Origin: Portulaca oleracea | Taxonomy: Eukaryota; Streptophyta; Magnoliopsida; Caryophyllales; Portulacaceae | DNA length: 64,000 nt | Assembly: GCA_029582165.1 (NCBI GenBank) | Contig: CM055890.1 | Span: 10,244,287-10,308,286 of the forward strand | Reading direction: 5' to 3' | Shown here: positions 12,675 through 23,900 of the stretch, piece after piece | Numbering within the stretch: position 1 is the first letter of the stretch | Layout of the letters: every line of letters starts with the position of its first letter | Notes under the pieces: model-generated | Seen by the model: only the letters and a program-made list of their open reading frames with translations | Databases searched by the model: none | What the model was told of the DNA's origin: nothing | Translations under genes and position numbers: made by a program

Positions 12675-14669
12675 AAAGGAAGGACTTTTGGTCAAATCCA
12701 AGGAAATGAAATTTTCCAAGAATGGACACAGGCTCTTGAACTCGTGCCAATTCTTTTTACGGACGTTAAGTTTACATGAAGAAATGATCATGGTGGTGCA
12801 GATGCCATTTTTTAAACTCTGGATAGAGGTTATTCCAACCTTAGGTGGTCCGATCTATACCCAAATGCTTTCAACGTAAATCTTCCCATTTTGTTTTTGA
12901 ACCAGGATCTATAATCATTCATATTGAAAGGGAGGTTATCCGCAAAAGAAAGTTGTTCTACAACCTAGAGGCTTAGGCATCATTGATAGGGTAATTAGTA
13001 GATCTTATTAAAGACTAGTATATGTGCACAATACTCACAGGTTACCCTTTGTATAAGGTGGTGAAGAAGCTTAGTGCAACAAGTAAATTGTCGAACAAAA
13101 GGCACCTAGAGTGGAAGCAAACTAACCAGGTGAATATGTTAAAGCCAACGGAAGAACTTCAGGGTATTCAAAAGCTAATCGAGGATGTATGTCTAACATA
13201 ATAAAACCTTAAAGCATATTTCTAGGAAAAAGGGGACTGCGTGGAGGTGATGAAGATATTGAGACGGACTAGAAGCAACAAACGAAAATATGGGAAACTA
13301 AAGGAGGCAAACACAGAAAATTCTTTTTCCACCGCTATCAACACAAAAATGGGTTCACAAGAATCAATTCAATCCTGCTAAATTTAGGGAGTTGGGCCAA
13401 TTTTGAAGAGGAAATAATAACCAAGGAAATCTCATACTTCAAGCATCCTTTTACCCCATCTGAGTTAGACAAAAGACTGGAAGAAAGATTCACAAGGGGC
13501 GTTCTATATCATTACATAAAACATAGTTGATTTGAATAGGAATGTTTTGACAAGCTTGTTTACTATTCGTGAAGTCTTTACATCGGGCAAACAAATAGGA
13601 AGATTGAAGTCCTTAGGGCTGAATGGAATCCCAACAGTTTTCTGTCTAAACATCGGTAGGTTATCGAGGAGAATATCACAACAATTGTTCTTCAGGACTT
13701 CAACTCGGGGAGGCTACTAAAGGAGGTCTCCTATATCACTCTAATCACTAAAATGGACTCTCTACAGAAATTGTAGATTTTAGACCGATTAGCTTTTGTA
13801 ACATTATTTATAAGATAATATCTTAATGTACGGTTAATCAATTACAACAAGTGATAAGGAGAGGATAGACCCTTCCAAGAATGTCATTATTCCAGAACGC
13901 TTGATTACTGACAGCTGCCTCATAACTCATGAAATTATGAACTACATCAAAAACAAGCATCAAGGGTTACAACTAGTGACGATAAAAGTGGATATGAATA
14001 AGGTCTACGATCATATCAAATGGGGCTTTTTTTTGAGGTGGTACTGAGAAAATTGAACTTCCCAAATAGGTGGGTCAAGCTTATTATGCACTGGCTTACT
14101 ACAATACAGTATGCAGTATTAGTAAATTGTTCCCAATCCCCAATGTTTCAACCTGAAGCATGCCTTCGACATAGGGATCTACACTCACCGTACTTGTTTC
14201 TTATGTACCTTGAAATCCTTTCGGAGAATTTAGAGGTGGAGTAGGAAAGGAAGAACATCACAGGCATAATGGTCGCACGAGGCAGTCCGAAAGTGACACA
14301 CATATTTTTAGTCGACGACTTGCTCTTTTTCACTGAAATCTCAAGATCACACTATCTAAACTTGAGAACTTATATTGATAATTTTTGTAGAGTGTCGAGA
14401 CATATGGTGAACATCCATAGATCGGAGATGATGATTTGACCTAACACAAAATGCAAAGACATTCAAGGGTTAAAACTAATTTTTGGGTTCAATGCAACAT
14501 AGACATTTGAAAAATATCTGGGCATTCCGCCAACCATTAAAAAGAAGAGGACTTTACAATTGGGATTCCTCTATGACACAATATCATGTCAACTGCAATC
14601 CTAGAAAGCTTCGTTGCTTTTGGCGAGCGGTAAATTGATTCTGATCAATGAATTTTTATAGGCACTTAA
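12675..14669 (+). pseudogene. Degenerate L1 LINE ORF2, 5' portion (endonuclease end and reverse transcriptase)
   Basis: Broken reading frames that together follow plant L1 ORF2. Near 12700-12870 the end of the endonuclease reads FQEWTQALELVPILFTDVKF and later NLRWSDLYPNAFNVNLP. Near 13310-13480 is a linker NTKFFFHR-like stretch. From 13730 to 14240 the reverse transcriptase reads KEVSYISLITKMDS, FRPISFCNIIYKII, LITHEIMNYIKNKHQG, then SPYLFLMYLEILSENLE. The GLRQGDPLSPYLF box is damaged (CLRHRDLHSPYLF), and the catalytic YADD box reads as VDDLLFF near 14311. Many stops and frameshifts; non-functional. The 5' end is truncated. The ORF is cut at about 14670 by the next insertion and resumes near 19036. 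Confidence 0.88.
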
Positions 14670-14867
14670 TGTAAAACACCGAAAAATTTATGGTGTTGAC
14701 CGCTATAACGTTAGTCATTTAAGTTTGACTCTGTTAATTATTGAGATTTCGTTTGTGATTATATTTGCTAACACTTAAGCTCGTAGGATCATTGAGGGAC
14801 TAACAAGAGTATTTTAGTAATTATCTTTACGTGCATGGGAATTGCATGGGTAAATCGGTAGTATCAT

Positions 14868-14868
14868 G

Positions 14869-14902
<34 letters not shown>

Positions 14903-14912
14903 ATTGTTGTTG

Positions 14913-14949
<37 letters not shown>

Positions 14950-14950
14950 G
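14868..14950. repeat. (TTG)n/(ATT)n microsatellite
   Basis: A run of TTG triplets passes into ATT triplets, followed by looser ATT/GTT triplets to about 15020. Non-coding, inside the 14670-19035 insertion. Confidence 0.95.
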
Positions 14951-15230
14951 TGTTTATTACTATTATGTGTTTAATTATTATTAATATTAAGTGATTATTA
15001 TCATTATTATTGTTATTATTATTGGGTGGTGTTAATATTGGTAGTGGTAGTATTGTAATAGTGTTAAGTTTTGTTATTAGTTAGTAGTAGTAATTTTATC
15101 TTAGTTAGAATTGGTTAGGATCTAGATTGTTAGTCGGTTAGAAGAATTTTTGATAGAGTTAGATTAGGTTTAATGTTAGTTAGGGAGGGAGATTAGAAGT
15201 TAATTAAGGCTAATTAATCTAAGGCTAACA

Positions 15231-15660
15231 ATGAAACACAAACACAACACACCCCCCTTCTATTTCTTTCCTCTCTTTGTCTCTCCCTTTCCTCCCTCCT
15301 TCTCCTCTGTCATTGGGTTCCCACTACCGCTGGAACGTCACGAGCACCGCCAAAACGATCGGCACCACCGCCGATCCGCCGCGCCACCGAGCCGGCGCGG
15401 CGTGTCAGCCGCTGGTCGGTGCTCTGTTTCTGCTGCCTTGTTTCGAGACTGCTGCTCCGCTGCTGCAGGCTGTGCTCGGACCGCCACCACCCCTCTTCCG
15501 ACAACCTCCGACACCAATTGACGCCTATGTCTTCGACACCGCTGACAAACCTGCCACCGAAATCCCCCGACGACCACCACTACCTCAGTGTAAACCCCTA
15601 CGACCACCACTACCTCAGTGTAAACCCCTGTTCTCAAAACTCAAATGCTTGTTCTTTATT
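15231..15660. other. C/T-rich and GC-rich block within the insertion
   Basis: Pyrimidine-rich run (15260-15310), then a CG-rich segment to about 15640 with a direct repeat of 'cgaccaccactacctcagtg' (near 15571 and 15600). Several overlapping open frames exist on both strands here. They reflect base composition, with no recognised domain. It resembles leader regions of plant LTRs. Confidence 0.5.
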
Positions 15661-16062
15661 GCGTTCTGATTGGTTTCTTGTGCCTTTTTATCATCTTGTT
15701 TTTTTTTTTTATTAAGTGATGGTTTTTGTGTAATGACTGCCATTAGATGGTGAATATGATGTTTTTATGTTAAATTATGCTAGGTGTGATGGTGTTTGTG
15801 GGTGTTAATATGAGAAACATGGCATGCATTGGTTACATTATAAATCATGTTAAGGTTTATTAATGTTAGTATTCATCTTTAGGGTTACTAACAAATTAGA
15901 GATTTATTAAATATGAGTCTTTGCTTCTTGTTACTTGAATTAATGATATTTGATTATTCTTGATGTTAGTAGGAAGTTTAGATCAAGTTAGATTAGACTT
16001 AAATAGAATTTAAAATATGGATAACCCTCAAGATTAGTTCTTGAGTATGAGTTGAGTAGTTA

Positions 16063-16479
16063 GACCATCCGCAGTGGCGAGACTATGGGTGACATGGCGC
16101 TGAGCTGTCACTGGCGAGTGTGAGGACGAATGTGCAGCGACAAGATTGAGTTTGAGAACTGGGAAAATCTCGCGATGACCCTCGCGTGCCGAGGATGAAG
16201 ACGAGGTTCTCGCAGGGTTTTTTTTTTTTGTTTAATTTGGTTTCTATTTGCAACACTGTTTGTAGAGGTAGATGGGGGAAGCGTTTTGAGGATGATGATG
16301 ATGATGATGATGGTAGTAGATCGGTGATTCAGCTTGGCTATGGAGAAGTAGATCGGGGAGGCGTTTTGAGGTTGTTGTTGTTGTTGTTGATGATGGTGGT
16401 GGTGGTGGTGGTGGTGGTGGTAGTAGATCGGTGATTCAGCTTGGCTATGGAGAAGTAAATCGGGGAGGCGTTTTGAGGT

Positions 16480-16534
<55 letters not shown>

Positions 16535-16965
16535 AGATCGGTGATTTAGCTTGGCTATGGAGAAGTAGATCGGGAAGGCGTTTTGAGGTTGATGATGATG
16601 ATGATGATGATGATCGACGATCGACGATAACACGTTTGGCTATGGAGGACAACCAAATTGATGATGATGAAGGTTTTATGAGTATGATCTCAAATTTGGC
16701 TATGGAGGACAACCATGAAGATGATGATGAAGGTTCTGGATGACAGTTATTCTATCACCAAAGGACAAAAAGGTTTTTTTTTTAATTATTTTAATCATTA
16801 AATGGGGACTTTGTCCTATTTTTCTATATTATTTTAACCAATAAATTCAATCTCACTATTGTAAACCAAACTAATACATAGAGTTTAACTCTAACTCTCG
16901 TGGTGGGCCTTACAGCTTCCATATCATCAAATGGGTATAACTCACCCTCACTATTGCGGGTGCTC
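16063..16965. mobile_element. PIF/Harbinger-like MITE carrying a minisatellite
   Basis: The left end GACCATCCGCAGTGGCGAG and the reverse complement of the right end GAGCACCCGCAATAGTGAG are inverted repeats, flanked by TTA on both sides (16060-16062 and 16966-16968). It shares ends with the smaller element at 20283-20564, so both belong to one family. The interior is expanded by a trinucleotide-bearing minisatellite. Confidence 0.75.
16262..16720. repeat. Minisatellite with GAT/GGT/TTG triplet cores
   Basis: Four or so copies of a unit that reads 'agcttggctatggagaag', 'agatcggggaggcgttttgagg', then a variable run of GAT, TTG or GGT triplets and 'tagtagatcggtgat'. Reverse-strand translation gives long His runs, which is a product of the triplets and not a gene. 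Confidence 0.9.
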
Positions 16966-16999
16966 TTATGTGACCCTTGTGATCATTCTTGTGGTAGGA

Positions 17000-18320
17000 T
17001 GTGAATGTTAGTAAAATACAAGTCAAGCATGTTTAGGTTTCTTTAATATTTTATGCATGAATCAAGGTGTTAATTATCATAATTGATTCTTGTTAGTTAG
17101 GTAATTATATATCTTTTATTCGTGTTGATGTCATGTGAGTATGTTGTGTAAGTCATGTTAATTTGCTGGGTTAGAGTAAATTGATGCCAATTAAGATCTA
17201 GTGTTTCGAATTTTATGAAATAATTTCGAAAATTGTATTAGGTTTAGTTTTAGTAATCATGAAGCAAGGACCTTGGTTATATTAGGGTAGAGACCTTGAC
17301 CTTAGCCACTGTTTTGGGCCCAAATTAGGATCTCAGGATCGGATGGTGAAGGTTAGAACCGAAAGTACCAATTACAAGGGGACCGGGAGCTGATAGATTC
17401 GGTAGGTCTTAAAGCAGGAGTCACCAATAAATTATATAGTCATTTTTTGGCCAAACTTTTTGGACTAGGAGTCCCCTTGGATGTTAGCTTTCATAGGAAT
17501 TTTACCGATCGGGTTTTCGAGGTGTATAATTCGAATTATGCCCCAATCACCATACCTAGGTCAGAATTAAACAAGTTTGATTGGTTGCTGATTTTAGGGT
17601 CCTTAGAGTGCGCGTTAGGTCTTGGAGTCAACATAAGAGTTTTTATAGACATCTTGAGGTTTTCAGAAAGTCTAAAACCAGGCTCATAAGGTGTCGTGAA
17701 GTCAAGTTATGGTCCTTGCAATGTGAGTGATGCAATCTGCCCAGTTTTATGTTTTGTTAAATGTGTTGTCATGTGGAAAGTATTATTTAATTGTAATATG
17801 TTGATTGTTTGGAACATGTGGAGTCGGTTTAAAATGTTAATTCATGAGTGTTGGGAACCCTATGGTGTTCCTAGGGGAGGGTTAGGTAGAAGGTAGTTAA
17901 TACTAACTTTGAAGGGAGCAATGTTAATTATAGAAATTATTTTATTTTAGGCCCGAGCTAGTTCGCGTCGTTAGTGAGCCCAAGTGTGTTTGTTATTTGA
18001 AGTGAAGTGAAGATAATCAGGTATGTCTATGCCCTAATCCCCACTGGGATGCACTTTAAGTGGTTTTGTTAATTTCTAATCTGTTTTTGAAATTTGCATC
18101 CCGAAGGAGATTTTATGAGGAAAATTAGACGGTCTGTTTTGATTATTGATCATGGTTATTTTGATTTATGAGTTGAGGAAATTGAGATGGTCTTTCATAA
18201 GTGGTTTTGTTGCTAATTTTGATAACCTGGGCTAAGTTTCGGAGGATAACCTAGAGACCAAGATGTAATATCCTGCAGGGTTATAGACCAAGATATCAGG
18301 AGATTCCCTAATATAGTTTA
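17000..18320. other. Non-coding interior of the insertion
   Basis: No recognised domain. The frame at 17447-17689 is open for 80 codons but matches no family I know. It lies in a block of mid-GC sequence ('gggaccgggagc', 'aggagtccccttgg') typical of long LTRs. Confidence 0.4.
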
Positions 18321-18324
18321 TAGG

Positions 18325-18527
18325 ATGGTCGTAGCCTATGGTAGGCAAAGGATCTAGGATCCTGGTCGTAGCCTGTGGTAGGCGGAAATGTGAACTCTTG
18401 ATAATTATGGTCATAGCCTGTGGTAGGCAAAGGATCTGGGATCCTAGTCGTAGCCTGTGGTAGGTGGAAATGTGATATTGTTATAATTCTGGTCGTAACA
18501 TGTGGTAGGCAAAGGATCTGGGATCCG
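18325..18527. repeat. 83-bp tandem repeat with 'GTCGTAGCCTGTGGTAGGC' half-units
   Basis: Two full copies and one partial copy. Each full copy holds the 19-base motif twice, once followed by 'aaaggatctgggatcc' and once by 'ggaaatgtga'. It is non-coding and lies near the distal end of the 14670-19035 insertion. Confidence 0.88.
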
Positions 18528-19035
18528 GTTTGACACTCGTCACTTTAAGGGATGTGGTATCTCGTATAATAAAATGAATTGGTTCAGTTAAGGAAAACAG
18601 TTTATACTTCTGGGAATTGTGAAAAGGTTTGTGAAATGGTTTGACTTGTTCTCTTTCCCTTAAATGAATTGAAATGAACTTTAACTTGTTTTGATGGTTA
18701 GGGATAGACATTATTGTGTTCCCCCCCCCCTCCCACAATGTTTGTAATGTTTTATTTTCAGGTGAAGATCTATATGTTGGGGACGGGAATTAACAGTGAA
18801 GATTGGTCTGCTTAGCTCTTATTAGGTCATGTTGTGTTTCAAACTTTGAAAGACTTGAAGTTAGTGATGTTGAGTTTGTTTAGTTTGGTTGAAGTTGTCG
18901 AACTATTGTAGTTTTTCCTTCTTGCCTTTGTATTCCTTCGGGGATACGGCAATGACGCCCAAATAAAATTTAAGACTTCCGTTGTTAATGTTAGAGCCCT
19001 TTCCGGATACGGCAGGAGAGCAAGGAACAGAGGAT

Positions 19036-19640
19036 GTTATGGCGGTTCAATTCCATTACCTTACGAGGTAATCAAAGATATCTATGAGGATATGTGAGGT
19101 CATATACATATATAGTAAACAAGATGAGCATACCGCACTGGCCATCCGGAACATGTTATCTTCTAATCTAGAAAACACTAACACATTTATATGGTCTAAT
19201 GGAGTACATGCACCCAACAATTTGAAGGTCATTTGTGACGATACCTACACAGAAGAGGGGTTAGCTTGGGTCTTGAAGGATGAAAATGCAATCAAAAAAG
19301 TGAAGGTTGTACTAACATTCGCATTGTTTGTTGACCAAATGGAATTTCAGTCGGTAGAAGATGTGGTAATTAAAGTTGTGATTCAAACATAACATCGATC
19401 AATACGAGTCCAGACAAATTCAAGAAAGATTGAGAACATCCCAGCATTACAACCACCTTGGAAATACCAAGATATCCTCAACAATTGTAGAATAGTTCTC
19501 TATAGTTTAAATTAGTGCATCATTTAAAAAAACTAGCAAATTGTTTACTAAGAAATCACATGCCCTTGCTACGAAAGCAAGGCGCTAACCCTTCCTTAAT
19601 CCATTTTCATTTTATTTTGTATGTTGAACTTTAGAAATTA
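19036..19640 (+). pseudogene. Degenerate L1 LINE ORF2, 3' portion with RNase H domain
   Basis: Continuation of the LINE after the nested insertion. At 19040-19085 the frame matches the 'LP.EVIKDI' block. At 19250-19430 it reads EEGLAWVLKDEN and later SVEDVVIK. This is the start and middle of the C-terminal RNase H domain carried by many plant L1 elements (RVT_3 family). Around 19540-19593 a frame reads KKSHALATKARR then stop, the usual Lys/Ala-rich RNase H end. Frames shift several times. A short 3' UTR follows to about 19640. Confidence 0.78.
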
Positions 19641-19642
19641 TA

Positions 19643-19898
19643 CTCACTCTATTCCATATTAATTATCATATATTTGGCTGTCTCGGTCTCCGATGTCACT
19701 CTTTGATTGATAATTTCTTGTATGATATTATATTAATAATTGCAATATTATACTTTTAGATAATATTTTTCTTTACGAATCTAATGGTAGTAATCTTCTG
19801 TAACAAGTCATTGTATATATAGAAAAATTTAAAGTAAAAAATTTTAATATTTGACTACATAATTTTAAAAAATGACAATTAATATGAAACAAAAGGAG
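19643..19898. mobile_element. Stowaway-like MITE
   Basis: Ends CTCACTCTATTCCATATTAA and, reversed, CTCCTTTTGTTTCATATTAA are inverted repeats flanked by TA (19641-19642, 19899-19900). This is the Tc1/mariner-type Stowaway pattern. It abuts the LINE 3' end. The 256-bp interior is non-coding. Confidence 0.8.
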
Positions 19899-20282
19899 TA
19901 TTTCATAGGAGACAACAACAAATCTTCTATACAATAAATAAATTATAAAAGAGCGATTGCCAAAAAAATTGTTTGAGCAGCTTGCTTGCTTACTTGCCTT
20001 CTAACTTGTTTTCTTATACGAATTTACTATTTTTTCATCGAATAATAATATAATAACAAGTAGCTTGTTTGTTTACCTGTCTTGTAACGTATATTCACAC
20101 CCAAATATACTTCTTTGCCCCCAAATAATAATATAATAACAAATAATTTAATATTATAATTTATTATAAATTGTAAATAATCAAAAATTAAAACTTAATC
20201 AAATTAACAAACACACAAGAATAAAAGTAATATAAAAAATTATTCATGCCTTACACGGGCTGGTTCTTCTAGATTCTAGTAA
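19899..20282. other. AT-rich intergenic DNA
   Basis: Very AT-rich sequence with several 'aataataatataataaca' stretches (direct repeat near 20040 and 20127). No gene or defined element. Confidence 0.6.
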
Positions 20283-20564
20283 GAGCACCCGCAACAGTGA
20301 GTTTGAGTTTGGCTAATTGGATGATGTGAAATCTGGGGACTCCTACCAAGAGAGTCAAAATTTATCCTTTTTATTTAACTAATTTTTTTAATGGTGAGCA
20401 TGAGTTTGACTCATATTAATTAAAAAAGTAAGTGGATCCTAATTAATAATATAATTAATTTAATTATATTGATAAAAAATGATTTGGATGAGGAGAAAGA
20501 GAAAAAATATGATTAAAATATTAGTGTGTTAAACTCGCTTTCAAACTCACCGTTGCAGACGGTC
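20283..20564. mobile_element. PIF/Harbinger-like MITE
   Basis: The left end GAGCACCCGCAACAGTGAG and the reverse complement of the right end GACCGTCTGCAACGGTGAG are inverted repeats, flanked by TAA on both sides (20280-20282 and 20565-20567). Same terminal family as 16063-16965. It lies about 340 bp upstream of the next gene's start codon, so it may sit in that promoter. Confidence 0.85.
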
Positions 20565-20903
20565 TAATAACTAATAAACTAATAAGCAACGGAGAGAGCA
20601 GCGGAATGCACAAGTACAAAATTACACATAGGCCCACATTGTCTAAAGATTGTGACTCGAAAATCTAAAAGCCAAAACCAAAAAAGAAGAATGTTGGTGT
20701 AAGACGGTGGCAACGCGTTGAAGAAAATCACTTTCCAAAATTCACTAAATTCCAACCTCAATCATTTGCTTTTTTTTTCTCGTATCGTACTGTTACAGAT
20801 TCACTCACTCATATCTCCTTGTACAGTTAATTCTTCAACCTCTACTGTATAATACAAACTCGCACTCCCCAGTCCCCAGCGAGAGAGAGAGAGAACCTGT
20901 TCG
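20565..20903 (+). promoter_or_regulatory. Promoter and 5' UTR region of the glycosyltransferase gene
   Basis: Short region between the MITE and the ATG at 20904. It ends in a GA-rich leader (20880-20895, 'gagagagagagaga'), common in plant 5' UTRs. A TATA-like 'tgtataatac' lies near 20845. The transcription start is not determinable by eye. Confidence 0.45.
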
Positions 20904-23900
20904 ATGGGGCGCGGCAGCTTGGAGAGCGCCATTGAAGAGCCAACACCCAACAACGTCGATCTCGGCATTCGATCCACTCACGACCGCTCCTTCTCCCTCT
21001 TCAAACGCACGCTCCCCCACCCTGACAGCCACTCCCGGGACAAATTCAAGTCCGATCGCCTCCTCTCTCCCGCCGGCAGCGTCCGCCATCGCTCTCGCAG
21101 AAGAGACCTCCACTTTTTCAAGGGGAATTCCCTCGTTTACTTTGTCATTTTGATCGCCCTGTTTGGGTTCGTGTTTGCGTCCTTTGTTTTACAGAGTTCC
21201 ATTACCAATGTCTTCAGGCAGGGCGCTGAGAGAGGGGGAGCCTACAGGCGTGGGTTGAGGCCTGGGACTTCGTTCAAGTTTGTGGGTAACTCAAAGTTTC
21301 ATGATGATGGCCGCCTTGATCACCTCAGAAAGGAGCAGGGAAGAACTGGGGTTCGTCCCCCTAGGCTTGCTCTTGTCAGTATTCTCTTTCCTTAATTCCT
21401 TTCCATTCCTCCTTTCACCTTTTTTTTTTTAATGTATAATATAAAGTTTTTCTTTGTTTTGGGTATCTTTATATTCTACTACTAGTACTGTATATCTCGT
21501 TGAGGAGGGACCCACATGTGCGGCTATTTCTGTTGTCTTAATATTGAATATGGGTTTATGTTCTGTTCATCAATGGGGTTTTTGGTTAATTTTGGGTTCG
21601 TTACGTTGTTTTTCTTAATATTTTTCCCTTCATCTGTAATTGTGGTGGTTGCAATTACTGTAGATGGTGGGAATAGGGATGCTTTTGGGAGTTGTCGGCT
21701 CTTCATGTTAGTTGCTTATGGATTTGATACTAGTTTGACGTGGTATGAGAAGCTGTGGGCAATTACTTTAAATGGTGGGAATAGCAATTGAGATACCTTT
21801 TTTTTGTTTTTTTCTTTTTTTTTCAAGACACTGACAAACGAGGGTCAAAAGAAAAGATTTTCAATGTCTGCAAACTGAAGGATAGATTGAGACTGAACTA
21901 GTGACGTTGAAAATTTCAGCTTATTAGGGTTATTAAATTGATTAAATTTGAAAAAAGCAATCAACTGCTAAGGTGGGGAATTAGACATAATATCAGTCTT
22001 TAGTGCTTGATTAGTGGAAGACAACTATTACATGGTTCTTGTAAAAGACATCTTTGTTTCTCCTATTATTATTTATGATATTGTTTGGTGACTACTAGAA
22101 TTTTCAATGGTGTTGTGTTTTTCATGTGTTGAAATTTTCGGTGGTTTATTCACTTAGATAGCTCCAGTTGTGCAACCGGGTTCTTTCTAGTTGCAGCTGG
22201 CAATGTGGACTATTTCAATATTCTGGTTGGTTTTAGTACAGTAGATGCTTAGATGCTTGCTTGTCACTTGCTTCCTCAGCTAGTTTGGAAATACGTGTAG
22301 CACCGGAGACTAGCTTTTTCTTTGATAAAGATCACCAGAGACTTTTCTAGCACTAGTGAGCCTAAACAGTGAAAACTCAGTTCCATGGTTCTCTTACTTC
22401 TGTATTCTTATCAAGTCCACACATCCAGTAGAACACCTCGACTATGGATGGAAAATAGGCAGCCAAAGGTGGGCTAAGAAAAAGGTCTTGTACACAACCA
22501 AGAGGCTGTTTTCTATGAGTTATTTTGCTGGAACTCCATCAATTCTGGCCCAACGCGCCAGTGTCACTCATAAGATATAAAGAGTAGCAGGTCTGTTCTT
22601 AGGGCTAAGGTAAGGTTGGATATGTTTGCGTAAAGTTTGAAAATTTGAGTGTTGAAAATATGGGCAAAAATGGAGAAATTTGGGTTAGGCTGGATAGATA
22701 ATGTGTTTACCCTCTAAAGAACAGAGTCGTGAATCAATTTGGTTTGAGCACTTGTAGCAAAAAGGCAAGTAATTGCCATTAATCACTCATTTAGGTTTAT
22801 ACTATTGGAAGTAGATTGGCACTTGGATAGTTTTAAAATTTGTCAAGAGCCAGATAGAAATTTGAAAAGATTATTACTCCATAATACTCTTGTTCTGCAT
22901 GTCTAAGTGTCAAGATGTTTTATAGGGCAGGTTGTCTTCCTTGTCATCAGTCCTTTATGCTTGCGTTAATTTGAGTGTAGTGTGAACATGAGCAGGGTAA
23001 GTTCATTTTTTGCCGATGCATCTCAACCTTAAGGAACATGGGGTTTAAAGTTTGAACCAAATGTAGGAGGTGTTTAGTGCTTTGCTTTCTGATCATGTTC
23101 CCTTTTTCATAACCATTGCCAGTATCATTGCCACTGATTTTCTATGCAATATGATATGTATTGCCAGAGAGCTCTTCGTTACTTTGAATGACAACTAACC
23201 CATAGAAGAGTGAGTGTGCAAACATTTACAATTGTTTTGCATTACTAGATACAATGAAACAGATGAGAAACAGCTGGTAAGATACGAGCATAAACTTGTG
23301 TGTGAATAGTCCGCTAGATATATAAGAATTTAACTAGTGTTTATCTATAAGAAATTAGAGTTGTTGCTTTAACTAGTGTTTAGCTATAGTGAACTATGGT
23401 TGTGATTATTAGAATATTGGGGTTTCTGGGGTTGACTCACCATGATGGAGATCTCAATTTAAAAGTTTGAACTTTGAAGGCTTTTCAGGTTCTGATAATT
23501 TCAGTCTTGGGTCATAGCTAGGGATGGCAATGTACCGCATTCTGATCAATGTATTATGCAAATCCAAATCTGTGTCCAGTTAACTTTCATTCCTGAAATA
23601 TAATCTGGCTTTCTGATCCGATGGAGCTGGATGTACCCTCTGATTCTGATTCAAGTTAAGATTGGATTGAATCTGGACTCTGATCCAATCCTATTATCCA
23701 ACCTTTTTTTCTCACATTTTTATATTATTCCCTCCGCTGGAAAACATTGCCCACTGTTCCTCTTTTGGGATGTCTCAAATTTACATCCACTTTCTGGAAA
23801 GGAAACACCAACATTATTAATATTCCAAACTACCCCTATTTAGAATTTGTCAACCCGATTATGAATGGAGGAAAAGTGAAATGCAATTTTTGAATTCAAA

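Larger units (their letters stand above)
14670..19035. mobile_element. 4.37-kb non-coding insertion splitting the LINE (probable long LTR or LARD-type remnant)
   Basis: The LINE frame reads ...INEFL.ALN up to about 14670. It resumes at about 19036 with a frame matching the conserved 'YW.SIF.LP.EVIKDI' block, so everything between was inserted. The insert starts TGTAAAACACCG, as many plant gypsy LTRs do. It contains a C/T-rich then GC-rich block (15240-15640) like a transcribed LTR leader, and a distal 'ttccggatacggc' block. No gag or pol is seen. I could not find a clean 5-bp target duplication; 'aatgt' and 'gatgt' at the two junctions are 4/5 alike. A solo LTR of a long-LTR gypsy element is the best guess, not proven. 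Confidence 0.5.

Noticed and set aside
15231..15715. Several overlapping ORFs on both strands in the GC-rich block
   Set aside because: Five frames are open at once because of base composition; none has a domain or splice context.
16338..16712. Minus-strand ORF with long His runs
   Set aside because: It is the translation of GAT/GGT triplet repeats in a minisatellite; no gene structure.
20835..21113. Minus-strand ORF over exon 1 of the glycosyltransferase
   Set aside because: Antisense shadow of a coding exon; no similarity.
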